Assembly: GCA_963555705.1 (NCBI GenBank)
Contig: OY743168.1
Span: 19,102,139-19,166,138 of the forward strand
Length of the DNA: 64,000 nucleotides
Reading direction: 5' to 3'
DNA from: Ligustrum vulgare
Lineage: Eukaryota; Streptophyta; Magnoliopsida; Lamiales; Oleaceae
Shown here: positions 9,641 through 22,720 of the stretch, piece after piece
Position numbering within the stretch: position 1 is the stretch's first letter
Layout of the letters: every line of letters begins with the position of its first letter
The notes under the pieces: generated by a model
Seen by the model: the letters and a program-made list of their open reading frames with translations, nothing else
Databases searched by the model: none
What the model was told of the DNA's origin: nothing
Program-made: the position numbers and the translations under genes

Positions 9641-12600
9641 TTTCTCGTGAGATGTCATCTGTTTGTAAACTAGTTAGTATAATGTGTTAGTATGTCTAGC
9701 ATTATCCTATTATTCTATGCATCACATAACAGTTTTTGAATCTTTCAAGAACCTCTACCATGAGTAAGCCCCTATTTGATTTTGTTTTAAAAAAAGTTTA
9801 TTTGATTTTTTAGGGGAACGTGAAAAAAAGAAATTGAAGGGGCTCAAATAAGGGCTAAATATAATAGGACATATTCACATAGGGAGCTATCCTAGGTTGG
9901 TGGGGGTGGGGTAGGGGAGTGGAGTTGGGTTGGGTTGGGTTGGATTGGGTTGTCCAAGTATAAAAATTCTATTTTGAAATGAAAATCTGGCATAAAAATA
10001 GGATGTTGTTAACGTGATGTCTATTATTTGAATGATGAAGATGTGTCCATGTAATAAAGCATGCAACCCATTTCTTCATTATCAATGTCGAGGCACCACC
10101 TAGACATGTTTTATTTTCAAATTTCAATTTTATGTCCATGTAGAAAATTAGCTAGTCCAAAAATTATAGAAGGATGATTGTGTTAGTCTCTTTCAATTGC
10201 AATTTGAAGTGCTAAATATATCTTGCTTTAATATTGTCAGATTCTGCTTTTTTTCATTAAAAAACTTGTAATCAAAGTTTTTTGACTAAACAACCTTTTA
10301 TTTTAGCAACTTGGATTTTATCTAATTTCAAAAACATTTTGTACCCACTCACTCACCTTGAATTAGACACTTCAATGACCGATTTTGTGTCACAACATTT
10401 TCTCTTTACATGTCATAGTTAAAACGTCGAATTTAAGATGGTACTAGAATTTAACTTAAATTTCTTATAATAACAGAGATATAAATAGATTTGAGTTCGA
10501 ATTATAGGGACGTGATATTGAATTATTGTGCATATTCAGCTACAACAAAATTTAAGATGGTACTAGAATATAACTTAAATTTCTTATAACAACAGAGATA
10601 TAGATAGATTTGAGTTCGAATTATAGGGACGTGACATTGAATTGTTGTGCAAATTCAGCTCCTGTTGTAGCTGCTACCACTGTTTTTTTTTTTTTTTATC
10701 TAAATTGGTCAAGGATGTTTTTCGATTATATACTTGTAGGACTATTAAGTACTTTCATTATCGTACAACAATGTGACTTGATTTGAGATCTACTAATTTA
10801 TTTAATTGCATACCGTGGTTTTAAACCAACCAAATCGCAAAAAATGATTTGGTTTGGTTTTGGTTTAAGAAATGAAATGGTTTCGTTTGGAAAAATCTCA
10901 AACCGTTTCAAACGATTTGGTTTAAAATTTTGCTACAAACTATTTATACCAAATCGTGTTCACACTTATTTTGGATAGCTAGTGGATTAGTCAGCACCCT
11001 ATTCATAAGCAATTTGTAAGGGTAAGATAGACACGATCTCTTTAAAAGTAGACGATACGTATGAGTTAACGGTTTGGACACGTAACAGAGTTGTTAGAAT
11101 AATCATTGAACATTTCAGTAATGAATTTCACTAAGTAATGCCATCATGTAAACGGAATGAGAAAAATGGGACGGAAGATAAGACGAAATTGTCAGGACAA
11201 TATTAAACACTCCACTTAGGACAACTTGCGTAATTCTTAGGACACAACGTGTTCTTGCATGAGCTGAGGATTGATTCGATTACTTTAATTTCTATTCTTT
11301 TCTCTTTTTTTTTTCACAATAAACAAAAAAGCATATAAATTTGTATTCTATCGAACTAAATAGTAAACAGTAGTTGTCTCCAAACTTAGGTATATACGCA
11401 AAAAGAAATCGTTACAACTTACATGTAGTTGTAAGCAAGTCTCTCATCCAATTGAAGTAGATTAAAGGTGTTAATTCGGGTGGTTCGGTCGGGTTGGTCC
11501 ATCAACATGTTAGCCTGCCAACTTTAAAAAAAGTTCATCCATTGTGGGACGAGTCAGCCCACAAATTTTGACAACCTAGGCCCGTTGACTGCCCATTCGA
11601 ATGGCGATTCATTTCCTTTTGGACCATATGAATAAAAAATATAGAATTTTTCATATTTATACCAAAAAATATTTTTTGTTAAATTGTTAAATATGAAATA
11701 AATATAATGATAAATTCATATTTATATCAAGAAATATTTACATATAATTCAAATTTATGACTCATGTTATAGGAGTTATTTTGCAAAGTTAAATACAACC
11801 ACCGGTGGACCTAGGCTGGGGTCTACTGGTGATCGAACGTGCCCCACTAAAAATTTGACTTTTTTTTTTTTTTTTTTTTTTTTGCTATTTGTTGAATATT
11901 TATTTACCATTGTAATTTCCAATTTGTATATTTGCATTACAATATGTTTTATGAATAGATGTTGGTTGAATATTTATTTAATTTTTTTATTATTCGTTTG
12001 TTTCAGTTATGAATAAATATTTTAAATCTAGAAAATAATTGTAATAAAATTTCAATTGTTTCTTCATTTTCCAGCCTCTTCCCATCGCGTCGACATATTT
12101 CATTTTCATATTTCAATCTTATGTCCATGTAGAGAAGCTAGTCCAAAAATTATAGAAGCATGATTGTGAGGAACGGATTGTCAAAATAATTCCATTAGTC
12201 TCTTTCAATTGCAATTTAAAGTGCTAAATATATCTTGCTTTAATATTGTCAGATTCTGCTTTTCTTTTTTTCTTTTCAATAAAAAACTTATAATCATAGT
12301 TTTTTGACCAATCAACCTTTTATTTTAGCTACTTGGATTTTATCTAATTTTAGAAACATTTTGTACCCACTCACCTTGAATTAGACACTTCAATGGACGA
12401 TTTTGTGTCACAACATATTCCCTTTACATGTCATAGTTTAAAACGTCGAATTTAAGATAGTACTAGAATTTAACTTAAATTTATTATAATAACAGAGATA
12501 TAGGTAGATTTGAGTTCAAATTCTAGGGACGTGACCTTGAATTGTTGTGCATATTCAGCTCATGTTGTAGTTGCTACCACTGTTTTTCGCCTCGAAAAAC

Positions 12601-13430
12601 ACATGTCTATCTTTGTGCCCCATTATTACAAATTCTCTACATCTGCCAATGAATACAACATAAATAAATAACAAATAACAACTGAATGAGTTTCTAATTA
12701 TTAAATATTTATAGCTTAAGTATATCTCAATTAGATTGATACCTACTTTACTATAACTTATAATTTAAGTACATCCTTACTAGATTGACACATCTAAAAT
12801 AGATAGATAGGACAGAAATATACATGTATATGTTGTTTTAAAATTTTAATTACATTTTCCTATTTTCTAGGAAGAAAAATGAATTAAATGTTAAAGACAA
12901 AGATTCAAAATTGTGACGAGCAACAAGAAGTGCGAAACAACATGAATCAACTCGAATAAACTTAAGGCAAAGAGTACAGCAATTGGCCAGGGGTGACAAC
13001 GAATCGAGCTGTCGACTCATTCTTAAAATAAGTTAACAAAACAAGTCCAAAATAGAACATTTTTTAAGAAATTAATAAAATAAAATTGAAAAATGAGAAA
13101 AAAAATAAGTAGCCCACTAGTTGAGAAGAGCAGCTGAACACGCTCAACTCTTAAAAATATATCGAGTCGATTCAAGACTCGTCTCAAAATAAATCCAAAC
13201 CATCAAATCGGGGGTGAAATAACTCGATCTTTCTGTCATCTCAAACCATGGTGTATGAGGTTGGTGGGGGTGGTTACAAGATGGGGTATACAGTGGATCC
13301 ATGATCTGCAGTGCACATTCCTATCATTATTTGTTTTTGTTTTGTTTTGTTTTGATTTTTATTTTGTTTTGTTTTGTTTTTTAATCTTGTGAATCTATGA
13401 ATCCATCCTTCATTTATAGGGATGGCTAGG
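9641..13430. other. Repeat-rich intergenic DNA with a ~550-bp direct duplication
   Basis: No gene is seen. About 10105-10680 and 12093-12590 are direct copies (shared TTATGTCCATGTAGA, TTGCTTTAATATTGTCAGAT, ATAGGGACGTGA-type blocks). The first copy has an internal ~115-bp tandem duplication (about 10434-10660). A TTGGG-rich run lies at 9920-9955 and a poly-T run at 11861-11883. About 10810-10990 contains hAT-type 'aaaccg/ggtttggtt' sequence like that at 26.2-27.3 kb. Confidence 0.5.
13316..13382. repeat. TTTTG simple repeat
   Basis: This is an irregular run of TTTTG units. Just after it, AGGGGTGGGCAAAAAAATCG (about 13430) resembles a hAT terminal sequence, but no partner end was found. Confidence 0.6.
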
Positions 13431-13899
13431 GGTGGGCAAAAAAATCGGAATCGAGCCGAACCGAAAAAATCGGAACCTTATGGTTTTAAAAAAATAAAAT
13501 AGGAAATCGGTTTTAGAACCGAGAACTGATTGGTTTTTGATTCGGTTCTCGGTTCCACCTTTAGAATCGAAAAATCGAAGTTAGAACCGATCTTTGATCC
13601 TTGTTTATTTTTTTTTATGGTCTTAATTGGTTGTCCTAAAATTAAAAATCAAAAGAATTTGTAATTTTTTTGAATAAAATGAAAATGATTAATTTCTTTT
13701 TATGAACTTTGTTACGTCTCTGCCTCATTGTAACCTTTAATTTCACACTTGGACTAAAATTCTTAGTAAATGAAAATCGAATAAGACTAACTTATTAATA
13801 AGCGAAGTTGTAAATGATCACAATGGAGTTAATTAAATATTTAAATACAAATATAAAATAATTAATAATAATGCATTTAAAACTCATGATTCATCCTAC

Positions 13900-16319
13900 A
13901 AGTTTATTATACTGTTATGCTCGAAAAATCTTCTATGCCATTTGTTTCATATTTTTGTTTATGAATATCTTCCGTTTCATGGAGAATCATATACTTTTTT
14001 TGGGGTGAAAGGATTTTCGAAATCCTTGATCTTGGTATATTCGGTAGAAGTTTATTTCAGATTATTGACTCACTTCCCGAGGCCTGATGCTCCTCGATAA
14101 AGCTCTCGAAAAAAATTATTATTGATTTAGATTGTTTCTTTTTTAGAATAGTGATACAATATTCTTCTGAAATATTGTACTATAATATTGAATGTAAAAC
14201 ATACATTCGAACAAATGTTTATTGTAAGTTAGTATAATCAAAACGATATAATAAGATCGAATAATTTTTCCACTTTCTATGAAAATTCAAAGTTAATGGA
14301 ATACAAACCTTTACTTTGAGTAGAAAAAGAAACTCGTGAACAAGTAAAAAAATAAATTGAATATTTATCATAAAATAAAGTTGTTATTCTTTAGGAATAA
14401 TAACAAAATACTTTTTCAGAATATCAAATTAATAACATATCTCATAATATTGGGTTCTTCGGGATCAAATTATATTCCATTATTATATTTCATATGAGAT
14501 AAAATTATGATTCTTCAGGAATCATCACAACAATATATTATACTACATCATAATAATCTTCTGGATTATTAATAAATTCGAATTTCTTTGAGAAAAAGAA
14601 TGTAATATTTATCACATGAATAATAAAATAATATTCTTCTAGAATATTGAAATGTAGCAATAACGCAATATTCTTCTGGAATATTGATTCGAATCTCATT
14701 CAATTATAACAATAATTAATATCTATTATGCTATTTAGGAGCAAAATAACGAATTATTCTTCTGGAATAATTATATTGCTAAAATTGCAATTCACCAAGA
14801 ATAATAAGTCAATATTCTTCTGAAATATTGATATTAATGATTCATTCTACCTTTCAAGCTAACAATATTTGTACTCTACACGAGTGAGGTTAAAATATTA
14901 TTCTGGAATATTTACCTAACGTGGGTTGTCTTTATTCGAGAACACCAACACCATATTCATTTAAAACATATTTTAAATTATGCTTCTTCAAGAACATTGG
15001 ATCAATATTCTTCTGAAATATTGAAATTGTAATATACTGCACGTTACAAGCAAGTAATATTCTTCTAGAATACTACTATTGTTGTCCTACTTCGTGAGCA
15101 ACAACATGATACATTATTAAATCAGAATTTATGAATGAACATCTACAAATATTTAATCATCTTAAAGAATATTAATTACCATATAAACATAATATGAATT
15201 TATGCATAAAAATGAATTCTCAAACGTACATCAGGAAAAAGAATCTCCATATATAAAAGTTAACAAAATTGACTAAATCTTTTATTGGCTAAATCTTTTA
15301 CCAATTTGCAAAAGATACTAAACATGCACGTGAATTCCATATATAAAAATTAGATATATAAATAATATATGGTAGAATCAAATCTAGTGTATTTGAGAAT
15401 TCAAAATAACGTAGTGATTGCCAATGACTAAATTAAAAGAGCAAAAAATAATAACAATAATAATTTGTTGGAATAAGGTATACTTTAACGAATTTATTTC
15501 GATTCTTCCAAAAAAAATAATAAATTAATATTCTTCTAGAATATTGAAAATTATAATTCATGCTCTTTAGGAGCAAATAACATCCTTTTAGGATATTAAT
15601 TTTAATGTCGTACAACTTCAGGAGTAACAACAAATTATTTATAATAGACAATTTTACGATTAATATTCTTCTGGAATATTAATTATTTATTACGTTACTT
15701 AGAGAGCAATAACGAATTATTCTTCTGAAATAATTATAGATCTAAAATTGTTATTATTCAAGAATAAAATGTCAATATTCTTCTAGAATATTGAAAATTA
15801 CAATGTATGTTCTTTAGGAGCAAATAATATTCATCTGAATTATATGTTGTGCTACTTCAGGAGCATCAACAAATATTTGTAATAGACAATCACAGATCTG
15901 TGATTAATATTCTTCTGAAATATTAATATAACGTTGTACTACTTCAGGAGCAATAACGAATGAACTAATAACATCAATAAATTTGTAATGAACAAATCTA
16001 TAATTAATATTCTTCGGGAATATTAATATATACTATTGTACTACTTCAGGAGTAACAACATAATGAATTATCAATATAAAGATCAAAATCTGTCGAATTG
16101 GTTGGAGAAAATCATATTCAAATTTATGAGCCGCAATTGCTAATGAACAACATCGTAATGAATAGATGTGAATTGCAATTGAATAGTAATAAAAAAAATT
16201 CATATGTCACCAAATTAATTTCGGTGCATATGATTTTACCTTATAACTAATATTTTGGTTTATGAGATTCTAAAAAAGAAAATTCTAACTCAATTTGGTA
16301 GAGATTCGTACTGATAACG
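13900..16319 (-). mobile_element. Left-truncated interior of a Copia-like LTR element carrying many hairpins
   Basis: This AT-rich stretch lies directly 3', on the minus strand, of the LTR at 16320-16484 and its primer-binding-like sequence. No protein-coding frame survives. It holds at least a dozen perfect hairpins in which the stem varies but the loop is TTCTG, TTCAG, TTTAG, TTCTA or TTCGG. Examples are 14551-14571 (8-bp stem), 14666-14686, 15659-15683 (10-bp stem) and 16003-16027. No polypurine tract or second LTR was found on the left, so the element is truncated. Confidence 0.6.
14630..14686. repeat. Example pair of variable-stem, conserved-loop hairpins
   Basis: 14630-14648 is AATATTC-TTCTA-GAATATT and 14666-14686 is CAATATTC-TTCTG-GAATATTG. 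Neighbouring members have different stems (14507-14525 ATGATTC/GAATCAT with loop TTCAG; 14752-14772 AATTATTC/GAATAATT with loop TTCTG; 15561-15575 TGCTC/GAGCA with loop TTTAG). The pairing is therefore preserved while the bases change. Confidence 0.8.
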
Positions 16320-16484
16320 TGTTATAAACTAGAGAGAAAAGTAGAGACACCAATAAACTTGTGTATTCTATTATGAACCAGAGCCCCCATATATATAGGG
16401 GAAGAAAGGGATATACAAAGTAATTATAACTAGGGTTACGGGGATATAATTTTCATTCACTAATACAAGATAATATTTACAACA
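16320..16484 (-). mobile_element. Copia-like LTR (165 bp), 5' LTR of the hairpin-rich remnant
   Basis: The LTR runs TGTTATAAACT...ATTTACAACA on the plus strand, so TG...CA on either strand. It is closely related, in reverse orientation, to the LTR at 63506-63677 (shared ATATATAGGGG and AATACAAGATAATATTTAC blocks). On its left the sequence GATTCGTACTGATAACG corresponds to the tRNA-Ile-like primer-binding site seen complete beside the LTR at 39549. Confidence 0.7.
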
Positions 16485-16518
16485 CAATTGAGATTTTGTC
16501 AGCTATTAGAATAGAGAG

Positions 16519-17714
16519 TTTTTTTTTTTTTTGAAAGTAAACCATTCTCATTCAATAAATCATGTTTGGATCGTACAATTTAAGAATAGAGGGATATGGT
16601 CAATCCAGTCTCGAGATAGAGAATGCATACAAGCAAAGGAGGTTACGAAGTGGGCAATCTTATTTCTCTCGCGAGGAATAAAGTCGTAAGTACCACTATC
16701 CGTTTCTCCCAAAAGCATAACAATCTCATTCAAAATAGTTGCATTGGGAGAAAATTCAAAATCACCCTTCAAGTTGCTCACCAGCCGCAAGCAATCTAAT
16801 TCCACCATGTCGAGAGGAAAGGTGTGTTCCTGGGAGAATTTCAAACCAGAAGGAGTGCATGGGCCTCCGCTTCCTCAACATTCGAGTATCCAGGAAAGAG
16901 CTTCGGTGAGACCAAAAAAACTGAACCTGAAGAATCCAAGATTGCTGCACCAGTAGTGAAGAAAGGCAGTTCGGCCCTGACAGACGCATAAACTTGAAAT
17001 TTTGAATTTACCTAGTTGAGGGAATGAGGGGCTGTCAGATGAGAGGGTCATCGGTTTCTCCTTTCCCAAGTTGGTATCATACACAGTTAAGCAATCAAGA
17101 GCAGTCAGAGCAATAAGTTTGGCGTCTCTCTTGGCCGAGTCATGAACGACCCTATTCCGTTTGAATCACATCATCCACGCCGTAAAAATAATCAGTCTAA
17201 GGTCCGCAGCGGAGAGGCTTGTGGAGATGCTGAAGACCAAGTCCTTGATATTCTCCCCGACTCGAAATTTCTTGAGAATCCACCACAAACCTGAAGACTT
17301 CTAAACGAATCCCGAATGTGGGCAGTGAAGAAGGAAATGACCTGCAGATTCGGGAAGTCCGCAGAAGATACACCCCTCATCCTTTGAAATGCCCGCAGAA
17401 GATACACCCCTCATCCTTTGAAATGCCACGACGATATAGGTTCACCATGGTAGGGATGGCGTCGTTCTAAATTCTCTACCAAGAAATGCAAACCTTGGGA
17501 GGGATGGTTAAGTTCCAAATGATTTTCCACCAAGCATTCGTTTGGCTTGATCCCAGCTCGGGGGCTGCTGGAAGTAATAACTTATAGCCACTCCTGATAG
17601 AATACCTACCGTTTGAAAAGTAAAGACAACGAAAAATAAGTTGGCATTGACCCATTATACAGGAAAAAAACCCAGAGATATTCGGAAATGTGACCACATG
17701 ATAGGTGATGGAAG
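16519..17714 (-). pseudogene. Decayed LINE 3' end: RT zinc-binding segment and RNase H-like domain
   Basis: On the minus strand, RYSIRSGYKLL followed by WWKIIWNLTIPPKV (about 17480-17600) is the typical zinc-binding segment after plant LINE reverse transcriptase. Further 3' (16560-16950), fragments ending DFIPRERNKIAHFVTSFA match the RNase H-like domain common in these elements. A poly(A) tail shows as the T run at 16519-16532. In-frame stops follow IPPKVCISW, and a 34-bp tandem duplication (17361-17394, 17395-17428) breaks the frame. The 5' side is interrupted by the hAT element at 17715. Confidence 0.75.
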
Positions 17715-18445
17715 TAGAGATATCAAGACGGACGGGCCGACCAGACCCGTGAAAACCGGCTCGGATTGACCCGGGACCGCGGGCCGATCCAGACCAGTGC
17801 GGGCGGTTCACGGGTCAAGAAGTTGTGAACCGTGAGTTTTGCGGGTCAAACCTTTGCGAGCCGCGGTTAACCCGCTGGCCCGTAAAAAAAAAAAAAAAAA
17901 AAACTGTTTTTATTAAATATGGTAACATTGAAAATCTCTCTTCTTCTAAAAACTCTAATACAACTTTTAAAATAAAATCTTATTTTTTTTCCCTAATAGC
18001 TAAAAAATAATGTTTTTTGATAATAGTAAATAGAAATATATTTATCATTTAATTGTTATTTGTTTATATTTTATTTAAATTTGCAAATTTAGAAGTAATT
18101 CATATAACATAAACTATAATTTTAAATTCTATGTAAATATTTTATGGTATAAATATGAATTTATCATTTTAATCATTTTGTATTTAGAAACTTGACAAAA
18201 AATTTGCTATAAATATGAAAAAATCTATGTTTTTATTCATACGGGCCAAATCAGAAAAAACCGCGACCCGCATGGGATCGACCCGGATGGGCCAGCGGGC
18301 GGGCCTGGGTTGTAGTTCAAAATTTGCGAGCTGACCCGTAACCGACCCGTAAACCGCAGCGAGTGGGCTTTTTTTCAAGCGGGCCGTTACCGGGCTTTTT
18401 ATTGGCGGGTCGACTCGAACCGGATCACCCGGATTGACACCTCTA
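17715..18445. mobile_element. Non-autonomous hAT element, 731 bp, with perfect 8-bp TSD
   Basis: The ends are TAGAGATATCAA on the left and TAGAGGTGTCAA as the reverse complement of the right end, both hAT-like. They are flanked by the 8-bp direct repeat GATGGAAG at 17707-17714 and 18446-18453. The interior is GC-rich at both ends ('acccg/cgggt' composition), AT-rich in the centre, and encodes no transposase. It sits inside the LINE remnant and is therefore younger. Confidence 0.9.
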
Positions 18446-18453
18446 GATGGAAG

Positions 18454-19311
18454 CATCGATTTTCGATTTTTATGAAATATGGTTATAATAAGCTGCCGAA
18501 AATGTTACCCTTCCACCATCAACACTTTTACCTTTCCTTCTTTCTTTTCTGTTTGGTACCGTTGAATGGTTTATAAACTAATTTATTCATGATTTTGAGA
18601 TAAAAAGTAGCTGTTGAAAATTGGAGAAAGAAAACATAAACAATTAAAAATAGTTTGAAAAATTATGTAATTTATAAACTAATTTATAAACTATTATATT
18701 TTATTTACCAAAACCCTTGCTAAATTTTTTAAAATCAATATAATAAAATAATTTTTTTTCATTGATTTCATATCATTTGATTTGAGATAAGCTTCAATAT
18801 GAGTATAATATCCATATAAAAAAAATCTTTTAAAAATAAATATTTATGACATATAAATTATCAATTCAAGTTAAACATATATGCCCATAATTTTTTTTTG
18901 TTATCTACTTAAATTTGTAGACGCAAGTTTCAAAAATCAAAAAAATATAGTTCAAAAACGGATTTGAAAAATTGTGTATATTATAAATAGAATTGTATTA
19001 TAAATCAATTTTTCAAACGAATGCGAAGTTCTTTTGGCCACAAAAGATTGTCACATCAACTCTAGAATAGGTAAAAACCACCCACTTAGGCTCTATTCCG
19101 CGGCCTTGTGTACGTTATAATGTGTTTTATTTGTATTTTCTAAGTAAAATGTGTAGTTAAAAAGTAGAGAGAAAATATGTATGGTTAAAAAAGTGATTTT
19201 GAAAACTGTGCACAATATAAATTGAATTATAATTTGCAATGATTGCATAAAAGAACACATTTTGTCTCAGTTTGAGCCTCATTATTTGAGAAATAATATA
19301 ATTTTGAATAG
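18454..19311. other. Dispersed MITE-like repeat segments
   Basis: No gene is seen. 18560-19035 and 19085-19230 carry a repeat found many times in this window (GATTTTGAGATAAAAAGTAG, AAAAGTAGAGAGAAAATATG, GTGTAATTTATAAAC-type blocks; also near 40600, 49920, 57000, 58600, 59300, 60110 and 63900). Copies at 56990-57155 and 60110-60285 have inverted ends like GCCTCYGTTTG, which suggests a MITE family. Confidence 0.45.
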
Positions 19312-20749
19312 TGTTGATAAGTGTATTTTATACACTTATTTCTATCCTAAAAGTAGGATTTTAATGTTTGTTCAAGAATATTTGTTATTTATTTTGGTTG
19401 TATTTGTTTATATTTCAGGAATAACCCAAAGTCGAGAAAACAACGGAATTGAAGCCAAAATCGAGTAATTGGATGATAAAAGTGTCAAAGTGTGCAAATC
19501 AAGAGTTGATGTAGTTAATCAAGAGGCCAATTAGAAGAAAATTGATAAAAAAAAAAAAAAAAGAATCAAATTGGGAGAAATCAAAAGTTTGTGGACTTAA
19601 TTGTATTAATTGAAGTTGATGAACTGAGGTGCAATAAAAGTTTGAGGACCAAATTGTAGCAAATGAAAAAAAATGCATGGAAAATTTATAACTGTGCGGT
19701 CGCATGGTGTAAAATTCATGTTGTCGCATGACCTAAAAAAAAAAGGAACAGAGCCGAAATTGTTATAACCGTGCGGTCGCGCCATTTGTACCGTGCGGTC
19801 GCATGGTTGACCGACTGGGCCAACTAACAGGCTTTTTGCGCGATTTTCAGCGAATTTCTCTTATTTTTGACCTAGGATTCGGGAGATTCTATATATACCA
19901 GACTTGGGACACAAAATTAAGGGTTCCCAATTATGATATTTCATGTCAAAACGCTGTCAAATTGTCGAGGGATCCAAACCACGCCAAGATCGAGATTGAA
20001 GATACAATTGCAAGGATATGAATTGAGTTACATCTTTTCTTATCTTTTGTTATTTATTTTCTATTATGTTTCCAGGCTAGGTTAATTGTGTAGCGCCCCG
20101 AGTTCCGTATACCCGATTCACTACGTCATTTTCTTTCTTAAAAAATTTTTCGAATAATATTTTTGCGGAAGAAATAATTGAAATTCATTTTTGGCAACAT
20201 TAAATAAACTGTAATGGCCGCTAAAATTGAAAACATTTATGAAACCATTTGAAATAGTAAATCGAACCATTAATATTGTAAAGAAATTGCCAATATCATA
20301 ATTTCTCAAATAAATGAACTTCTCTAAATTATTCGATTGTTTGGAAAATACGGAAATCATTAACGTCAAACTTTCAACCGTTCAACGATTATTGCCACCA
20401 TCATTCATCGCTCGCCACCGTCTCCGAAATCTGCAAAACTGTTAAAAAGTAGGGTGAGTATTTCATGGGGGAAATACTCAGTAGACTCATCGCAAATTAA
20501 TTTAATTTATAAGATGATTAAACACATAAATCCCGGCTCTTTATAAAACGGGCATTGATAGAGCTTCTTTATAAAACTGCTATTGATAAAACTCATATTG
20601 TGCATTACAGCACGGGACATATTTTGCAAATCATATGCTCTTTGAAAACATCTCTTTGAAAACAGTTCTTTGAAAATCATATACTTATAAAAACATTTTA
20701 ATTATGTCAAGCATAATTTCTTTTGAAAGCATAACATAAGATAGGATTT

Positions 20750-21200
20750 AAATCCTCATAAACATAAATAGACACAAGAACTTTACCGAACTTAGGTGGC
20801 AAGAATTCTTATGCAGTAAAATCATAATAACAGTAAGTTTTCATCATAACATAGGATAATATCGAAATCCTCATAAACATAAGAATTTTACCGAACTTAG
20901 GTGGCAAGAATTCTTATGTAGTAAGTCATAATAACAGTAAGATCATAATAACAATAAGTATACCAAAACATAATTCATGAAATTCATAGGGATCATTTCC
21001 ATCATAACATAAGATAGGATCGAAATCCTCATAAACATACGCGACAGGAATTTTACCGAACTTAGGTGGTAAATCCTCATAAACATATGGAAAGGCAGGA
21101 ATTTTACCGAACTTAGGTGGTAAATCCTCATAAACTTATGGAGACACAGAATTCTACCGAACTTAGGTGGTAAGAATTCTTATGTGCATAGCAATGATCC
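20750..21200 (-). repeat. Degenerate tandem repeat in the solo LTR
   Basis: About five units share TTTTACCGAACTTAGGTGG and CCTCATAAACATA. The related single-copy sequence is at about 1440-1500 and 5880-5930 in the LTR arms. Confidence 0.65.
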
Positions 21201-21489
21201 AAAACATATAAAACATTATCGTAAAAACATAGGGTATACTTACTTTTCATAAAAACATAAGGTATATTTACCTTTCATAAAACATACTTAATTTTCTTGA
21301 AAATTGACTTTCACAAGTCACATGACATTTATATGAAATCATAATTTAAATCAATTAATAAGTGCGAGTCTACCTCAAATCCGACGAGTGCAAAGTTGAG
21401 CGGGAATGACTTCAATTTCTTTAAATTCTCCGTACGCTTCGTCTTAGCCAATAAGTCACTTTAGTATATCGAATATATAGTTCAAAATG

Positions 21490-21790
21490 ATAAATTATAA
21501 TTTGAGGACTAAAATTGATGTTTTGAAAGTTGAGGGACTAAAATGAATACTTTTGAAAGTTCAGGGACTAAAATAGATATTTTGAAAGTTGAGGGATTAA
21601 AATGAATACTTTTGAAACTTGGGCTTAAAATCAAATAAAGTAAATCAGCAGGGACTGAATTGATCAGAATTTTAAAATGAAAGGGCTGATTAAAATCATT
21701 TAAAACTTAAGGGCTGAAATTGATGATTTTAAAACTAAAAGGACTGAATGGAAACAAATTAAAATGTCAGGGACTGATTTGCAAATTCTG
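21490..21790 (+). repeat. ~30-bp tandem repeat 'GAAAGTTGAGGGACTAAAAT'
   Basis: Repeated TTGAAAGTTGAGGGACTAAA blocks degrade into AAGGGCTGAAATTGATGATT-type units towards the right. Confidence 0.65.
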
Positions 21791-21799
21791 GAAAGTTAA

Positions 21800-22720
21800 A
21801 TATATCAGATCTTTCTCTCTCTCTCTAACCATTCTCTCGTTATACTCTCTCTCTCACTTCCATACTCTCTCTGAATCGCTCTGCCTCTCTCTCAAAATCG
21901 GACCAGAGAGGAGAGGAGAAAGGCTCGTGCTGGTTTGGGTGCGAGATTGGAGGTAAAACAGTGGCTAAGATCGCGATTTCCGGTGGTAGAAAATCGGTCA
22001 GCGCAGTCGGGGTCGAAGTAAGTAACTGGGTAATTGATTTTCTTGGGTTTTTGGGTTTGATTTGGGTTTGGGCAGCGAAGGGTGCGAAGATGGTGAACGG
22101 TGAGGGCTCTGCAGGTTTGTGTGGTTGGGGTCAGCCGGTAATACAAACTGGCCGTGGTGGTGACTGTCAATTACTTTGGTGATTTGAAGGTGGCGGTTTG
22201 AGTGGCTCAGATGCTTGGTTGAGCAGGGGTTGTAGGTGGAGGCTTGGGTTTGGTTGGCTGCGGATGGTTGCTGCTTGATTCGGTGATGATGATGAGTGGT
22301 GGTGCTGCAGGGGTGGTGACGGTTGAACTGTGGTTTGAGTTGATTGTGGATTGATGATGATTATAGTGATTGTCGTGATGGTAGGACTGTGCTTGCAGGC
22401 GATTGGCAATGGTTCTGTGAAGGGCTGCAACCGGTGGTTTGGGTTGCTGCAAGCTGTCGAGGTTGCAGTAAAATTGATCATGGTGTTGATAAGGGATTTT
22501 GGCTATGGTGGAGGTGCTGATGTTCAGACTTGTGGTGTTGGAATTGTGGCATGGTGGCAGTATGGTCTGCGTGATGGCAGAGTGATGGACGGTGAGGCAG
22601 TGTGGGTGGACTGTGGTTGCACTCGTCTGGGATGGAGATGGAGCTTGGTGCAGGTGATGAAGATGTATGCTTATATATATTGTATTGTGGAATCTAAGTA
22701 CATGGAAGTGTGAGTTGTGC
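21800..22720 (+). other. GC-richer insert within the solo LTR, possible captured leader or exon
   Basis: A CT-rich stretch (21810-21895) is followed by a more GC-rich region with open frames on both strands (for example plus-strand 22351-22713) but no recognisable domain. It is absent from the ~2 kb family members at 1-7472. Its plus-strand CT-rich leader followed by GATTGGAGGTAAAAC looks like a host 5' UTR and splice donor, antisense to the LTR. This is weak evidence for capture. Confidence 0.3.

Noticed and set aside
9920..9955. Interstitial telomere repeat
   Set aside because: The units are TTGGG/TTGGA rather than the plant TTTAGGG and the run is very short.
13900..16319. A CRISPR-like or other direct-repeat array
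   Set aside because: The repeats are hairpins with variable stems and irregular spacing, not constant repeats with unique spacers.
22167..22713. Overlapping open frames on both strands in the solo LTR as protein genes
   Set aside because: They are composition-driven, with no recognisable domain and no supporting start context.
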